Below are positions 8,001-17,069 of a DNA stretch of 44,214 nucleotides, in pieces. The notes beneath the pieces were generated by a model. The model was not told the DNA's origin, did no database searches, and was given only the letters and a program-made list of their open reading frames with translations. The first letter of the stretch is position 1. Every line of letters starts with the position of its first letter. Origin of the DNA: Candidatus Kuenenia stuttgartensis (GTDB lineage: Bacteria; Planctomycetota; Planctomycetia; Planctomycetales; Planctomycetaceae); assembly GCA_945861465.1 (NCBI GenBank), contig CAMAVB010000035.1, positions 1 to 44,214 on the forward strand. Reading direction: 5' to 3'. Both the position numbers and the translations under genes were made by a program.

Positions 8001-9272
8001 ATGGTGCGCTTCATCGCTGCCATTACTGCCGTTACTGTCTGCTGCTGTTCATCTGCTGTCCAGTCGCAATCAAAATCACCCGGCAAACGCCCTGTGACAC
8101 CGGTCTCCCGGGCGCAGCAGGTGGACGATGCGCCGGCCCGCGCGCAGATAGAATTCAAGAACGATCATTTGAATCAGGATGTCAAGCCGCTGCCACCAGA
8201 GCTTGAGCAGTTGCTCCGCGACTGGGCGGTTGCGAGTGACAACATTAAACGCCTGGAAGGCGGACATCTGCGACGCGTTTACGACACGATCAACGAAGTG
8301 GAAAAGCTCTCACAGGGGCGATTTTTCTTCGAGCGACCCGATAAAGGCCGCATCAATATTACGCCCGTTGAGATTTCAGCAGAGCTGCTTGAAAAGCGTG
8401 CCAGTGGAGAAGTGCCGACGAAAAAACGGGCAGACGGCAAGCCATTCGATTTGAAACCGGATCAGGAAGAATGCTGGTCCTGCGATGGTCTGCGCATCTT
8501 CGAAATGGATGTCGCCCAGAAACAAGCGCGTGTTGCTCAATTGCCGGCAAATATGCAGGGCAAGCAGATCATGGACAGCCCGCTGCCATTTCTGTTTGGT
8601 ATGCCCCCGGAGAAGGCAAAACGCCGGTTCGCCATATCTCTGATGCGTCCGATTGATCCCGCAACGGGACGCGCCTCTCTGCACATTCTTCCGCGGCTTC
8701 CTCAGGATGCGCACAATTGGGCCAGTGCCGACGTGATCCTCAATCTGAATACATTTCTTCCGGACGCAGTTCAACTGGTCGATCCAGCGGGTACAAAAAT
8801 CACGGTGTATAGTTTTTCAAACCTGAAAGTGAATGAGAACAAATTTATTGACCGCTGGTTTGACGAACAGAACCCAAAGACACGATTTACACCAGATCTG
8901 CGTGGTTTTAACGTCAACGTACAGGACGGCGGACAGGCCGCTCCAATCGTTGAAAACGATCCGGCAGATCCAGGATCGCAACCTGATCCCAAATCCGTCG
9001 TGCCGCCGAAGCAGGCAAATCCCGCACTCGTCAACGTCCGGGGCATGTTGCATTATGATGCCGTGATTCAACTGGAACGCCAGGGGCTGAAACGAGTCAA
9101 GGACGATAAGGAAGCCAACAACATCATTTTGGAAGCTGGACCGGCTGCGAAAAACGACGAAGATGTCTTTACTGTGAAGTCTCAGGATCCCCCAGCGGGC
9201 ACGCCGCTGAAAAAAGGCATGAAAGTCCGCCTTACCATCTGGACAAAACCCGATGGCAATGCAAAGCAATAG
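8001..9272 (+). CDS. Exported TIGR03009-like protein with C-terminal PASTA domain
   Basis: This 423-residue protein starts at the ATG at 8001, preceded by AAGGAG 4 nt away. An export signal is present (hydrophobic residues 4-20 with CCC, possible lipidation). Residues 50-310 resemble the planctomycete domain TIGR03009, which I recall as a LolA/LolB-like fold that may bind lipid; the KRLEGGHLRRVYD and FFERPDKGRINI segments fit it. Residues about 345-420 (VRGMLHYDAVIQLERQGLK to DPPAGTPLKKGMKVRL) have the pattern of a PASTA repeat, a domain that often binds peptidoglycan. An envelope role is inferred. The DUF885 gene follows after 45 nt in the same direction. Confidence 0.75.
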   Translation: MVRFIAAITAVTVCCCSSAVQSQSKSPGKRPVTPVSRAQQVDDAPARAQIEFKNDHLNQDVKPLPPELEQLLRDWAVASDNIKRLEGGHLRRVYDTINEVEKLSQGRFFFERPDKGRINITPVEISAELLEKRASGEVPTKKRADGKPFDLKPDQEECWSCDGLRIFEMDVAQKQARVAQLPANMQGKQIMDSPLPFLFGMPPEKAKRRFAISLMRPIDPATGRASLHILPRLPQDAHNWASADVILNLNTFLPDAVQLVDPAGTKITVYSFSNLKVNENKFIDRWFDEQNPKTRFTPDLRGFNVNVQDGGQAAPIVENDPADPGSQPDPKSVVPPKQANPALVNVRGMLHYDAVIQLERQGLKRVKDDKEANNIILEAGPAAKNDEDVFTVKSQDPPAGTPLKKGMKVRLTIWTKPDGNAKQ

Positions 9273-9317
9273 ATGCAATCATGAGCGTTAAAATGTCTTT
9301 ACCGACGGAAAACGTTC

Positions 9318-11126
9318 ATGCGAATCTTTTATGTGCTGAAAGTCGGAATTCTTTGTCTGTGGGTTCTCCTGGACACGCCGAATGCAGCCCATGCATTTCA
9401 GGTTGTGGTTTCTTCAACCGCCACAGTGAAGAGCCCTGCGGACGCAGCGACCGAGTTGCATCGGCTCTTTGACGAAGAGTGGCAGCGGACGTTGAAGGAG
9501 AATCCGACTCAGGCATCGCAGCTGGGCGATCGACGCCACAACAAGTTCTGGCCAGATACTTCGTTGACTGCAATTCGTGCCTCGCAGACGAAAACGCGGC
9601 AGGTATTGTCCGCCATGAAGGCGCTGGACAGATCGACATTGACCGCCGCCGACAGGTTGAATGCTCGACTTTTTGAATATCAGTACGAAGCCGACATCAG
9701 CGAACAGAGATTTCAACTGCATCTGCTTCCCATCAATCAACGGGGCGGGATTCAGGACAAAGACACAACTGCGGATGTGCTGCCGTTTGATACGTTACGG
9801 GACTACGAAGACTGGATCGCGAGGCTAAAAGCCTTCCCGGTCTACACGGCCCGCACGATGGCATTGATGCAGCAGGGAATCCACGAACGGATGTTGCATC
9901 CTAAAATCGTGATGCAGCGTGTCCCCGCACAGATCCGAAAACAACTGGTTGAACAGCCTCAGGATAGTCCGTACTACAAGCCGTTCCGCACGTTTACCGT
10001 CGAACTGACGGACGCGGAGAAGAATCGCCTGAGGACAGATGCGGCGGCGGCGATCGAATCCTGCATCCTGCCGTCGTATCGCACGTTTTTGGAGTTTGTT
10101 GAGAAAGAATATCTTCCCGCGTGCTTTGATGAAGTCGGTTGCTGGCAACGTCCCGATGGCCAGACGATGTATGCAGAACTGGCACGCCGATTCACGACCA
10201 CCAATCTCACGCCGCAGGAGATTCACGACATCGGACTCGCGGAAGTGAAACGCATTCGCAGTGAAATGGATGCCATTCAGAACGAGGTAGGATTTCAAGG
10301 CTCGTTTCAGGAATTCCTGATTCACCTGCGTACTGACAGGCAATTCTATTTCGACACACCGGAAGAACTTCTGCAGGCGTATCGCGAATGCTGTGATCGC
10401 ATCAATCCCAATCTGCCGAAACTTTTTCTGAAGCTGCCAAAGTCCGCGTACGACATCCGACCGATTCCGGATCAGATGGCACCTGATACGACCACGGCTT
10501 ACTATCGGCCTCCTGCAGCCGATGGAACTCGTCCGGGGAGCTATTTTGTGAATCTGTACCGCCCTGAAACCCGTCCGAAATATGAAATCGATGCGCTGTC
10601 GCTGCACGAATCCGTACCAGGCCATCACCTGCAGATTGCGTTGTCGATGGAACTGACGGATGTCCCGGAGTTTCGTCGTTACGGAGGTCAAACGGCCTTC
10701 GTCGAAGGGTGGGCATTGTACACGGAAAAACTGGGCAGCGAGCTGGGACTCTATCGTGATCCGTATTCACGTTTCGGGCAGCTGACTTATGAAATGTGGC
10801 GTGCCGTGAGGCTGGTTGTGGATACCGGCATGCATAGTTTGAAATGGAGCCGTCAGGAAGCGATCGACTACTTCGCAGGCAATACGGCCAAATCGATGCT
10901 GGACATTGAAAACGAAATTGATCGGTACATCGCGTGGCCCGGACAAGCGCTGGCGTACAAGATCGGCGAGCTGAAAATCCAGGAGCTACGCGGCCGGTGC
11001 GAACTAGAGCTCGGGAGCCGCTTCGATGTGCGTGAGTTCCACGATGTCGTGCTGAAAAACGGTGCAGTCCCGCTGGATGTGCTGGCTGAAATGGTGACGG
11101 CCTGGATCGTGGCAAACAAACCATAA
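9318..11126 (+). CDS. DUF885-family metallopeptidase-like protein, secreted
   Basis: This 602-residue protein has a Sec signal peptide ([20 protein letters not shown], cleavage near AHA-FQ). It shows the DUF885 signature His430-Glu-Ser-Val-Pro-Gly-His435-His, which matches the HExxxGHH zinc-ligand pattern of this M32/M3-like group, followed by [15 protein letters not shown], where the Glu of the FVEGWA segment is a conserved ligand. An extracytoplasmic carboxypeptidase-like activity is likely, with unknown substrate. It is probably co-transcribed with the upstream TIGR03009-like gene. The length matches the family and both ends look complete. Confidence 0.85.
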   Translation: MRIFYVLKVGILCLWVLLDTPNAAHAFQVVVSSTATVKSPADAATELHRLFDEEWQRTLKENPTQASQLGDRRHNKFWPDTSLTAIRASQTKTRQVLSAMKALDRSTLTAADRLNARLFEYQYEADISEQRFQLHLLPINQRGGIQDKDTTADVLPFDTLRDYEDWIARLKAFPVYTARTMALMQQGIHERMLHPKIVMQRVPAQIRKQLVEQPQDSPYYKPFRTFTVELTDAEKNRLRTDAAAAIESCILPSYRTFLEFVEKEYLPACFDEVGCWQRPDGQTMYAELARRFTTTNLTPQEIHDIGLAEVKRIRSEMDAIQNEVGFQGSFQEFLIHLRTDRQFYFDTPEELLQAYRECCDRINPNLPKLFLKLPKSAYDIRPIPDQMAPDTTTAYYRPPAADGTRPGSYFVNLYRPETRPKYEIDALSLHESVPGHHLQIALSMELTDVPEFRRYGGQTAFVEGWALYTEKLGSELGLYRDPYSRFGQLTYEMWRAVRLVVDTGMHSLKWSRQEAIDYFAGNTAKSMLDIENEIDRYIAWPGQALAYKIGELKIQELRGRCELELGSRFDVREFHDVVLKNGAVPLDVLAEMVTAWIVANKP

Positions 11127-11153
11127 GGATTGCCGACCGCGTGTGACAGAGAA

Positions 11154-11187
11154 CCGGGGCTGGCATGTTTTCACATACCAACCCCGG
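11154..11187. terminator. Hairpin between convergent genes
   Basis: CCGGGGCTGGCATG pairs with CATACCAACCCCGG with two mismatches around a TTTTCA loop. It lies between the converging DUF885 and hypothetical genes and could serve both, but it has no T-run on either side. Confidence 0.3.
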
Positions 11188-11314
11188 AACATCGGGTCGT
11201 CACATAGTTGAGGAGTAACTATGGTACGATCGCTTCAGATTTTCGGACAAGCTCCTCGCATCGTGCATCAACCTGTGGCGTGGAGACAGGTCAACTGGTG
11301 GCATCCAACAGCGG

Positions 11315-12259
11315 TTATCGCATCGAGAATACAGCAGGGTCATCAATAATGATGGGTGTTGACCATGTCTTGCCGTCGTTCATGTTGCAGCTGTTAAAGA
11401 AATGAGTCGCAAAGTATTCGGCTTTGTAGCCGTATGGAAAACTGGAATACAAGTGGTCGTGCGAGGTGAGGTCGTTGACGCCCTGTTTGCCGTAGAAATG
11501 CACCTGTCCATCGCCGGAAACTGACATCCCAAGCGTCCACCATCCGGGAGACAGCTTCAGGCTCTTGACTTCATGGCCCAGATGGTCACCACGAATCAGC
11601 AGCATGGCCTCGTCCGCCGGAAAGCGACCGTCGTGACTGCTGTGGAATTCGATGAAGTAGCCTGGCCAGAACTCTTCCTGTTTTCGGCTGGTCGTTGAAA
11701 ACAGAAATTTCTTCTTTTTCTCGGTGATTGTGGTCTTTGTATCGATGCGGTAACCAAAGTGAGTCCCGGAACGATTTTCCCATTTGTCGAACGGCGGCAG
11801 ATAGATGCGGCAAGTGCAACTCGGATTGCGACTCACGGCAATCGCCCCGATCCTGGATGTACACGACATCACCAGATCGTCCTGCTCCATCTGATGGCTG
11901 TTTTGACCGGGAACGCCGGAATTCAGCGTCTGAATTTTTAGCGCCCCGGTGCTTCCAGAAATGCCGCCTGCGGGAGTTGCCACCCGCACGATATGGTCCG
12001 GCATTCCACGTTTGGGACTTTCGAACCAGCGTTGGTTGTTCGAGAATCCCGTTGGAGAACGAACCTGTTCATCCTGTTCCTTGCTGGCTTTGTTGCCATT
12101 CGGAACCCATTCCCATTTCTCATCTTCAAAATCGTCGCCCACCTGCTGCAACTTCATTCCCGTTCCGGGAACCAACTGAGCCTGGACATCCACAAAGAAG
12201 ATGGGAAGGGCGAGTACGAAGCAGGTGGCACGGAAAATTGAGCGAGATGGCGACTTCAT
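11315..12259 (-). CDS. Secreted hypothetical protein
   Basis: This is a 314-residue protein, not recognised. The start is taken at the ATG at 12259 because a signal peptide follows (basic MKSPSR, hydrophobic FRATCFVLALPIFFV, cleavage near VQA-QL) and AAAGGA lies about 10 nt upstream; an open frame extends further up without support. The mature part is rich in aromatic residues and short beta-like stretches (FLFSTTSRKQ, GYFIEFHSSHDG, WTLGMSVSGDGQVHFYGKQG), suggesting a beta-sandwich or jelly-roll, perhaps lectin-like. The VHFYGK segment with SLKLSPGWW resembles concanavalin-type folds, but this is only an impression. It converges on the DUF885 gene. Confidence 0.7.
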   Translation of the reverse strand: MKSPSRSIFRATCFVLALPIFFVDVQAQLVPGTGMKLQQVGDDFEDEKWEWVPNGNKASKEQDEQVRSPTGFSNNQRWFESPKRGMPDHIVRVATPAGGISGSTGALKIQTLNSGVPGQNSHQMEQDDLVMSCTSRIGAIAVSRNPSCTCRIYLPPFDKWENRSGTHFGYRIDTKTTITEKKKKFLFSTTSRKQEEFWPGYFIEFHSSHDGRFPADEAMLLIRGDHLGHEVKSLKLSPGWWTLGMSVSGDGQVHFYGKQGVNDLTSHDHLYSSFPYGYKAEYFATHFFNSCNMNDGKTWSTPIIIDDPAVFSMR

Positions 12260-12847
12260 GTCGTCTTGTTCCTTTGTATCAGAATCCATTCTGACGTACC
12301 GCACTGTCTTCAATTCGAAGTCACTGCGGCAAGAAATTGAAATGGAGCCACTCAGCCAGGTCGCATCCTGCGATTCAGCTGATCGGCTGACCATTTCGTC
12401 TCGTCCTGGAGTAGAGTTTCAGAGGAAGCCCGTCACCATCCATGGCAACACATGCCCCACATTCAACTCCAGAATGCGTATCTGCAAGCTACCATCGGCT
12501 TTCGCGGCACAGTCGGCATACTCATTCCGGCTGTGCCAGGATGTCGGAAGCAAAGCAATTTGCCTCGACCGGCAGACCTTCAGCACATTACGGAACCAGA
12601 AAACAGCCCCCTGACACCCCAGTTTCACATCGACGGTCGGCGATATTTCTTTTCGGATTTCCACATTCCTGCTCACGCTGATGTGGCTGAGATCATGGTG
12701 CAATCCAATTTAACATGCAATTTTCAAGCATGATTTCAGAAGACAAGCGTGGTAAACTGCTTCCGCAGTAACGGCACCGACAATCGTTCTCGAACACTGA
12801 TCATAATGGTTGTCTGATTTTCCGAGAATGTCTAAAGGAATCTTCAC
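12260..12847. other. Intergenic region without a recognised gene
   Basis: About 590 bp separate two divergent genes. Several overlapping open frames of 80-140 codons exist on both strands, but none has a ribosome binding site together with recognisable protein sequence. The region should hold promoters for both flanking genes; no clear -35/-10 pair was identified. Confidence 0.4.
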
Positions 12848-13060
12848 ATGGTCTGCACTCACCTGAAACAACTCTACGACCTGTGTGAAACTCATCAGCT
12901 CAAAATGGCAGGCTCGGACCTCATCCGGCTTGTCTGCAAGACATGCAATGAGCACGAAGTTTGTCCATCCATGATGATGGATGAATACGATGCTCGCTAC
13001 AAGACGGAAAGCGAAACATTGCCAGTGGTGGAACTGCAGGTCCATCCGAAACCGGTTTGA
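12848..13060 (+). CDS. Small Cys-containing protein
   Basis: This 70-residue protein has a good start: ATG at 12848 with AAAGGA 8 nt upstream. It holds five cysteines (CTHL, LCETH, CKTCNEH, CPSM) and nearby histidines, with a CxxC pair, which suggests a small zinc-binding protein or a redox-sensitive one. The composition (LIRLVCKTCNEHEVCPS, DEYDARYKTE) is that of a normal soluble cytosolic protein. No family is recognised. The gene stands alone, followed immediately by the triplicated repeat block. Confidence 0.6.
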   Translation: MVCTHLKQLYDLCETHQLKMAGSDLIRLVCKTCNEHEVCPSMMMDEYDARYKTESETLPVVELQVHPKPV

Positions 13061-13084
13061 ATGTGATTCATTCCCGATGGGACG

Positions 13085-13545
13085 GCGAGCGGCAGGGCGT
13101 CAGCCCTCCGAGTTTTCACGCGCCCGTCCGCTGCCGTCGCTGTGGAATTGTCTTACCACATGCTGTGCAATTTGCACTGCGACTCTCTGGAGCGAAAGTA
13201 GGAAGCACGAATCGCACTCGGAGGGCTGACGCCCTGCCGCTCGCCAAAGGCGAGCACCCGGCGAGCGGCAGGGCGTCAGCCCTCCGAGTAATCACGCGTG
13301 CGTCCGCTGCCGTCGCTGTGGAATCGTCTTACCAGATGCTGTGCAATTTTCACTGCGACTCTCTGGAGGGAAAGTACGAAACACGAATCGCACTCGGAGG
13401 GCTGACGCCCTGCCGCTCGCCTTTGGCGAGCGGCAGGGCGTCAGCCCTCCGAGTTTTCACGCGCCCGTCCGCTGCCGTCGCTATGGAATCGTCTTACCAC
13501 ACGCTGTACAATCTGCACTGCGACTCTCTGGAGCGAAGGATGGTC
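13085..13545. repeat. Triplicated repeat block built from GCGAGCGGCAGGGCGTCAGC palindromes
   Basis: Three copies of a unit of 165-176 bp begin at 13085, 13261 and 13426; the third is truncated near 13540. Each unit starts with GCGAGCGGCAGGGCGTCAGC followed by CCTCCGAG, continues with about 105 bp of conserved spacer (with ...CCGCTGCCGTCGCT... and ...GCGACTCTCTGGAG...), and the first two end with the inverse of the same arm (CTCGGAGGGCTGACGCCC followed by TGCCGCTCGCC). The same arm occurs alone at 22002 and as a short palindrome at 25330-25403. Open frames through the block are repeat translations, not genes. Confidence 0.85.
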
Positions 13546-13593
13546 ATCCACTGCGTATGCCAATGCAGTGGATTGCAATGATTGGAGTGCGAA

Positions 13594-14628
13594 ATGACGA
13601 GCAGACGTGATATCATTGAACGACTTGCGTTCGCATTCAGCGTCGGGATCATCTGCGGTCTGCGTCGCAGTCAGGCTGATGATTCGGATCTGGATTCAAT
13701 CGGTGAGAAAGTTGAGGATGCGGAAATGACAGATGCTGAGATACCTCAACCGGGAGCACTGACGCTGGGAGGGATGCAGTTCTGGGGCGATGTGTGCTAC
13801 TTTCAGGGGTACAGAATTCAGCGGCACGTATTCACCGGACATTTCAGGCTACTCGACAAAAACAACCGGCGGTATCAATCGGGCACAATCGAAGACTGCC
13901 AAAAAACGCTGAAGCAGATTCAAGCGGCAAACGATCTGCATCCGGATACGGGGCACGCCGTGATCTATCTGCACGGCATCGGTCGGACTTCCAGATCCAT
14001 GCGACCAATTCTCAATGCCATGCCGAAGGACGGGTATGTCCATGTCCCATTTGAATATCCAAGTACGCGCGTCCCGATCCAACAGGCGGCTGGCTATCTG
14101 CATTCCCTGATTGAATCGCTGACCGACGTTTCAAGAATCAGTTTTGTGGTTCACAGCATGGGTGGACTGGTCGTGCGTCGTTATCTGCAGGATCATCGAG
14201 ATCCCCGCATTCACCGCATGGTCATGCTTGGCACGCCGAACAGCGGTGCGGAACTGGCGGATATGCTGAAGCGAAACCTGATTTTTCAGACCGTCTATGG
14301 TCCGGCCGGGCAGGAATTGGTCACGGATCCGAATGGGACAATCGGCTCGCTGCCGACACCCGATTTCGAGTTCGGAATCATCGCCGGCGGCAAGGGCGAC
14401 GAGCGAGGTTTCAACCCGCTGCTTCCCGGTGACGATGACGGGACAGTGACGATCGCCAGCACCAGGCTGGCTGGGGCCACTGACTTTTTGCGAATCCCGA
14501 AAATCCATTCGATTCTGATGAGCGACGAAACAGCGACTGCGGCGATACAGTGTTTTCTGGAACACGGTCGATTCTCGATGGACCGTGACCAGGCTCCGAT
14601 TGTCAGGGAACCCGCCGCATGTCGTTAA
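13594..14628 (+). CDS. Alpha/beta hydrolase (lipase/esterase-like) with export signal
   Basis: This 344-residue protein starts at the ATG at 13594, with GGAG 6 nt upstream; a TTG at 13582 is in frame but less likely. The N-terminus (TSRRDIIERLAFAFSVGII) looks like a Tat or Sec signal. The hydrolase core shows the oxyanion segment YLHGIG (residues 125-130), the nucleophile elbow VHSMGG with Ser188, a probable acid at Asp280-282 in PGDDDGTV, and His305 in IPKIHSIL. This is the complete triad of a triacylglycerol lipase/PGAP1-type esterase. Its last 10 nt overlap the BatA-like gene, so the two are translationally coupled. The natural ester is unknown. Confidence 0.8.
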   Translation: MTSRRDIIERLAFAFSVGIICGLRRSQADDSDLDSIGEKVEDAEMTDAEIPQPGALTLGGMQFWGDVCYFQGYRIQRHVFTGHFRLLDKNNRRYQSGTIEDCQKTLKQIQAANDLHPDTGHAVIYLHGIGRTSRSMRPILNAMPKDGYVHVPFEYPSTRVPIQQAAGYLHSLIESLTDVSRISFVVHSMGGLVVRRYLQDHRDPRIHRMVMLGTPNSGAELADMLKRNLIFQTVYGPAGQELVTDPNGTIGSLPTPDFEFGIIAGGKGDERGFNPLLPGDDDGTVTIASTRLAGATDFLRIPKIHSILMSDETATAAIQCFLEHGRFSMDRDQAPIVREPAACR

Positions 14629-17069
14629 TCAATGCCAGCCTGCTCTTTGGCCTCGGCCTGGCTGCGTTGCCGGTGATCCTCCACATGGTCATGCGCGCGA
14701 AACCGAAACGCATCGAGTTTCCGGCGTTGCGACTTTTGAAGACCCGCAGGATTTCCAATTCGCGGCGGATGCAGTTGCGGCATTTGTTGTTGCTCATCCT
14801 GCGATCGTTGTTGATTGCCGTGCTCGTGCTGGCGATTGCCAGACCATCGCTGCCAGCCGCACGGTACGGTTTGCGATGGTGGGAATGGATGATCCTGGCT
14901 CTGACAGCAGCGGCCAGTATCGCTGCGTATTTCTGGCTCACACAACGCTCAGCAAAGCAAGACATGGCGTCGTTTGATCACAAAGATCGTCGCGGCAGAC
15001 TGCGATTATGGTGTGTTGTGCTTGGCACCCTGGCCGCGATGATCGCGGTTGGGATTCCCTGGGGACTGCGGGTCCGGGCAGAACTTTCTGCACCACGAAA
15101 TGAGGCAACCGAAGACGTTCCCATCGCGGCGGTGTTTCTGGTCGATACCAGTGTCAGCATGAATTATCGTCTGGAGAACAAGACTCGGCTCGAACAGGCC
15201 CGCACGGTGATTCGCGAACATCTGGGGCGTTTTCCTGCGGGAAGTCGCGCGGCAATCTCCGGCCTGAACGCCGACGACGATATTGTCTTCCAGGCCGATC
15301 TTGCCGGAGCCGCCGCTCGTCTGGACACGCTGGAAACGACAACTGTTCCGGAACCGATCAATCGCCGTCTAAAAGCTGCGATTCAGTTTCAAATCGATGA
15401 CCGCACGCAGGACCAGGAGCGACTGGGGACTGGCGGCGGTTCCGATACTCACGCACGCGAAATCTACGTGCTGACGGATTTTTCAAAGACCGCCTGGCGT
15501 GAACCCGATGGAAGCGGACTCTCCGATGCGCTCAAGGCGGCCAACTGGCTGCAGGTCTATCTGGTGGACGTTGCGGTCCCGCAGCCGATCAATGCGGCGA
15601 TCTCGCACCTGACTTTGTCGGAAGAAACCAGCGTTGCCGGGCGAGACCTGTTGATGACGATGACCGTGTCATCCACGGCGGGAGGACCGACGTTGATGAA
15701 AGTGGAGACGTTACTTCTGGAGAACGGCGTCGAGACTCCCACTGGTGCACCGCAAATCGTAAAGATTGAAAACGGTGCGGCACAGGTTCAGACGACGCTG
15801 CGGGTGACGGGCACGCTGCCTTTTGTGGAAGGCATTGTACGTCTGTCGTCCGAAGATCCACTGCCGGAAGATAACGTCCGTGCGTTCACATGCGGAGTTC
15901 GCACAAAACCCAGTGTGCTGCTGATCGCCGATCGGCTGGAAGAAAGTCTTTATCTGCGAAACGCTCTGCAACCCATTCAACTGGAGCAGCAGGGAATCAA
16001 GTACTGCGAATGCAAAAGTGTGACGACGGCTCAGGCCGGGCAGGAGACGTTGTCAAATTTTGATGTCGTGATGCTCGTGAATTGCCAGCGCCCGGAAGAA
16101 CGACTGTGGGAGAGTCTGTGGAATTTTGCGAACGCTGGGGGCGGCGTATTTGTCGTAGCCGGTTCCAACAGGATTCAGCCGGGTGCATGGATGGTGAATT
16201 CCGCAAAAGACCTGCTTCCCGGAACGCCGCTGCGTTTTGTCAATTTCAATACAGAACCGGGGCAGCTGAAACTGATCACCGAGCAGCACCCGTTGACGCG
16301 TGAGTTCTCTCAGGACGAATCCGCGCGAGTCGAATTGTCGCGCGCAGCATTCGATCGCTGCTGGGCTGTGGATGCAGACCCGTCGTCAACGACACTGCTG
16401 GGATTTACAGGACCGGGTGATCGACCGGCACTTATGGAACGCACGATCGGGCAGGGACGCTGTCTGATGTTTATGTCGGCGATGGACAATTTGCGGGACG
16501 GTGGAAGCCAATGGAATAACTTCGTTGTCGATAACTGGTCGTTTCTGATGCTGACAGACAAAATCCTGCAACATCTGACAGGAGCAAACAGCGAGAAACG
16601 TAACTACATAGCAGGCGAATCCATCGTCATTCCAGTACCTGCCAGCCAGCGGTTCGATCAGTACCTGCTGCGTCGCCCCGGCCTGAGGCAAACTCGCGGA
16701 TCGATGCTGGCCGACGAATCATCTGTGCTGCTGACGGATGCCACAGACGCCGGTCATTATCGACTGAAACCATTCGATTCTCGCAGTCTGTTTGATGCCG
16801 CGTTTGCTGTCAATTTGCGAGATGACGAAAGCAATCTGGAAAAAATTCGCGACGATCAGTTGAATGCGATGCTGGCTGGGAGCAATGTCGCCATCGTGCA
16901 TGATGCTCAGGAATTGCAACGCGCAGTGCGTATGGGTCGCCTGGGGATTGAAGTCTTTCCGGTCCTCATGGGACTGGTCATTCTGTTGTTCTGTTCCGAG
17001 CACCTGATGGCCAACTTCTTCTACGACGAAGAGGCCACGCCGGTCGCCCAGGCACTACCAGCGAAATAG
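14619..17069 (+). CDS. BatA-like membrane protein with VWA domain
   Basis: This 816-residue protein begins inside the end of the lipase gene. The N-terminus matches the aerotolerance regulator BatA domain: a first membrane helix (about 6-24), the RAKPKRIEFPALRLLK loop, and a second helix (about 55-74). Further helices lie near 88-107 and 131-150. A von Willebrand A domain follows from about 168, with the metal-site motif Asp176-Thr-Ser-Val-Ser180. The next 400 residues resemble the ThuA/glutamine-amidotransferase-like region of planctomycete BatA homologues, and a last helix lies near residues 780-800. Such proteins usually work with MoxR ATPases and DUF58 proteins, neither of which is present here. 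The 3' end overlaps the convergent fabH-like gene by 15 nt. Confidence 0.85.
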   Translation: MSLINASLLFGLGLAALPVILHMVMRAKPKRIEFPALRLLKTRRISNSRRMQLRHLLLLILRSLLIAVLVLAIARPSLPAARYGLRWWEWMILALTAAASIAAYFWLTQRSAKQDMASFDHKDRRGRLRLWCVVLGTLAAMIAVGIPWGLRVRAELSAPRNEATEDVPIAAVFLVDTSVSMNYRLENKTRLEQARTVIREHLGRFPAGSRAAISGLNADDDIVFQADLAGAAARLDTLETTTVPEPINRRLKAAIQFQIDDRTQDQERLGTGGGSDTHAREIYVLTDFSKTAWREPDGSGLSDALKAANWLQVYLVDVAVPQPINAAISHLTLSEETSVAGRDLLMTMTVSSTAGGPTLMKVETLLLENGVETPTGAPQIVKIENGAAQVQTTLRVTGTLPFVEGIVRLSSEDPLPEDNVRAFTCGVRTKPSVLLIADRLEESLYLRNALQPIQLEQQGIKYCECKSVTTAQAGQETLSNFDVVMLVNCQRPEERLWESLWNFANAGGGVFVVAGSNRIQPGAWMVNSAKDLLPGTPLRFVNFNTEPGQLKLITEQHPLTREFSQDESARVELSRAAFDRCWAVDADPSSTTLLGFTGPGDRPALMERTIGQGRCLMFMSAMDNLRDGGSQWNNFVVDNWSFLMLTDKILQHLTGANSEKRNYIAGESIVIPVPASQRFDQYLLRRPGLRQTRGSMLADESSVLLTDATDAGHYRLKPFDSRSLFDAAFAVNLRDDESNLEKIRDDQLNAMLAGSNVAIVHDAQELQRAVRMGRLGIEVFPVLMGLVILLFCSEHLMANFFYDEEATPVAQALPAK

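Noticed and set aside
7738-8097. Plus-strand open frame of 119 codons
   Set aside because: No ribosome site, overlaps the start of the TIGR03009-like gene, and has no recognisable sequence.
9825-10691. Minus-strand open frame of 288 codons
   Set aside because: Antisense to the well-supported DUF885 gene; composition rich in Arg, Cys and His, typical of a shadow frame.
13057-13581. Plus-strand open frame of 174 codons
   Set aside because: It is the translation of the triplicated repeat block; similar peptides appear in other frames of the repeats.
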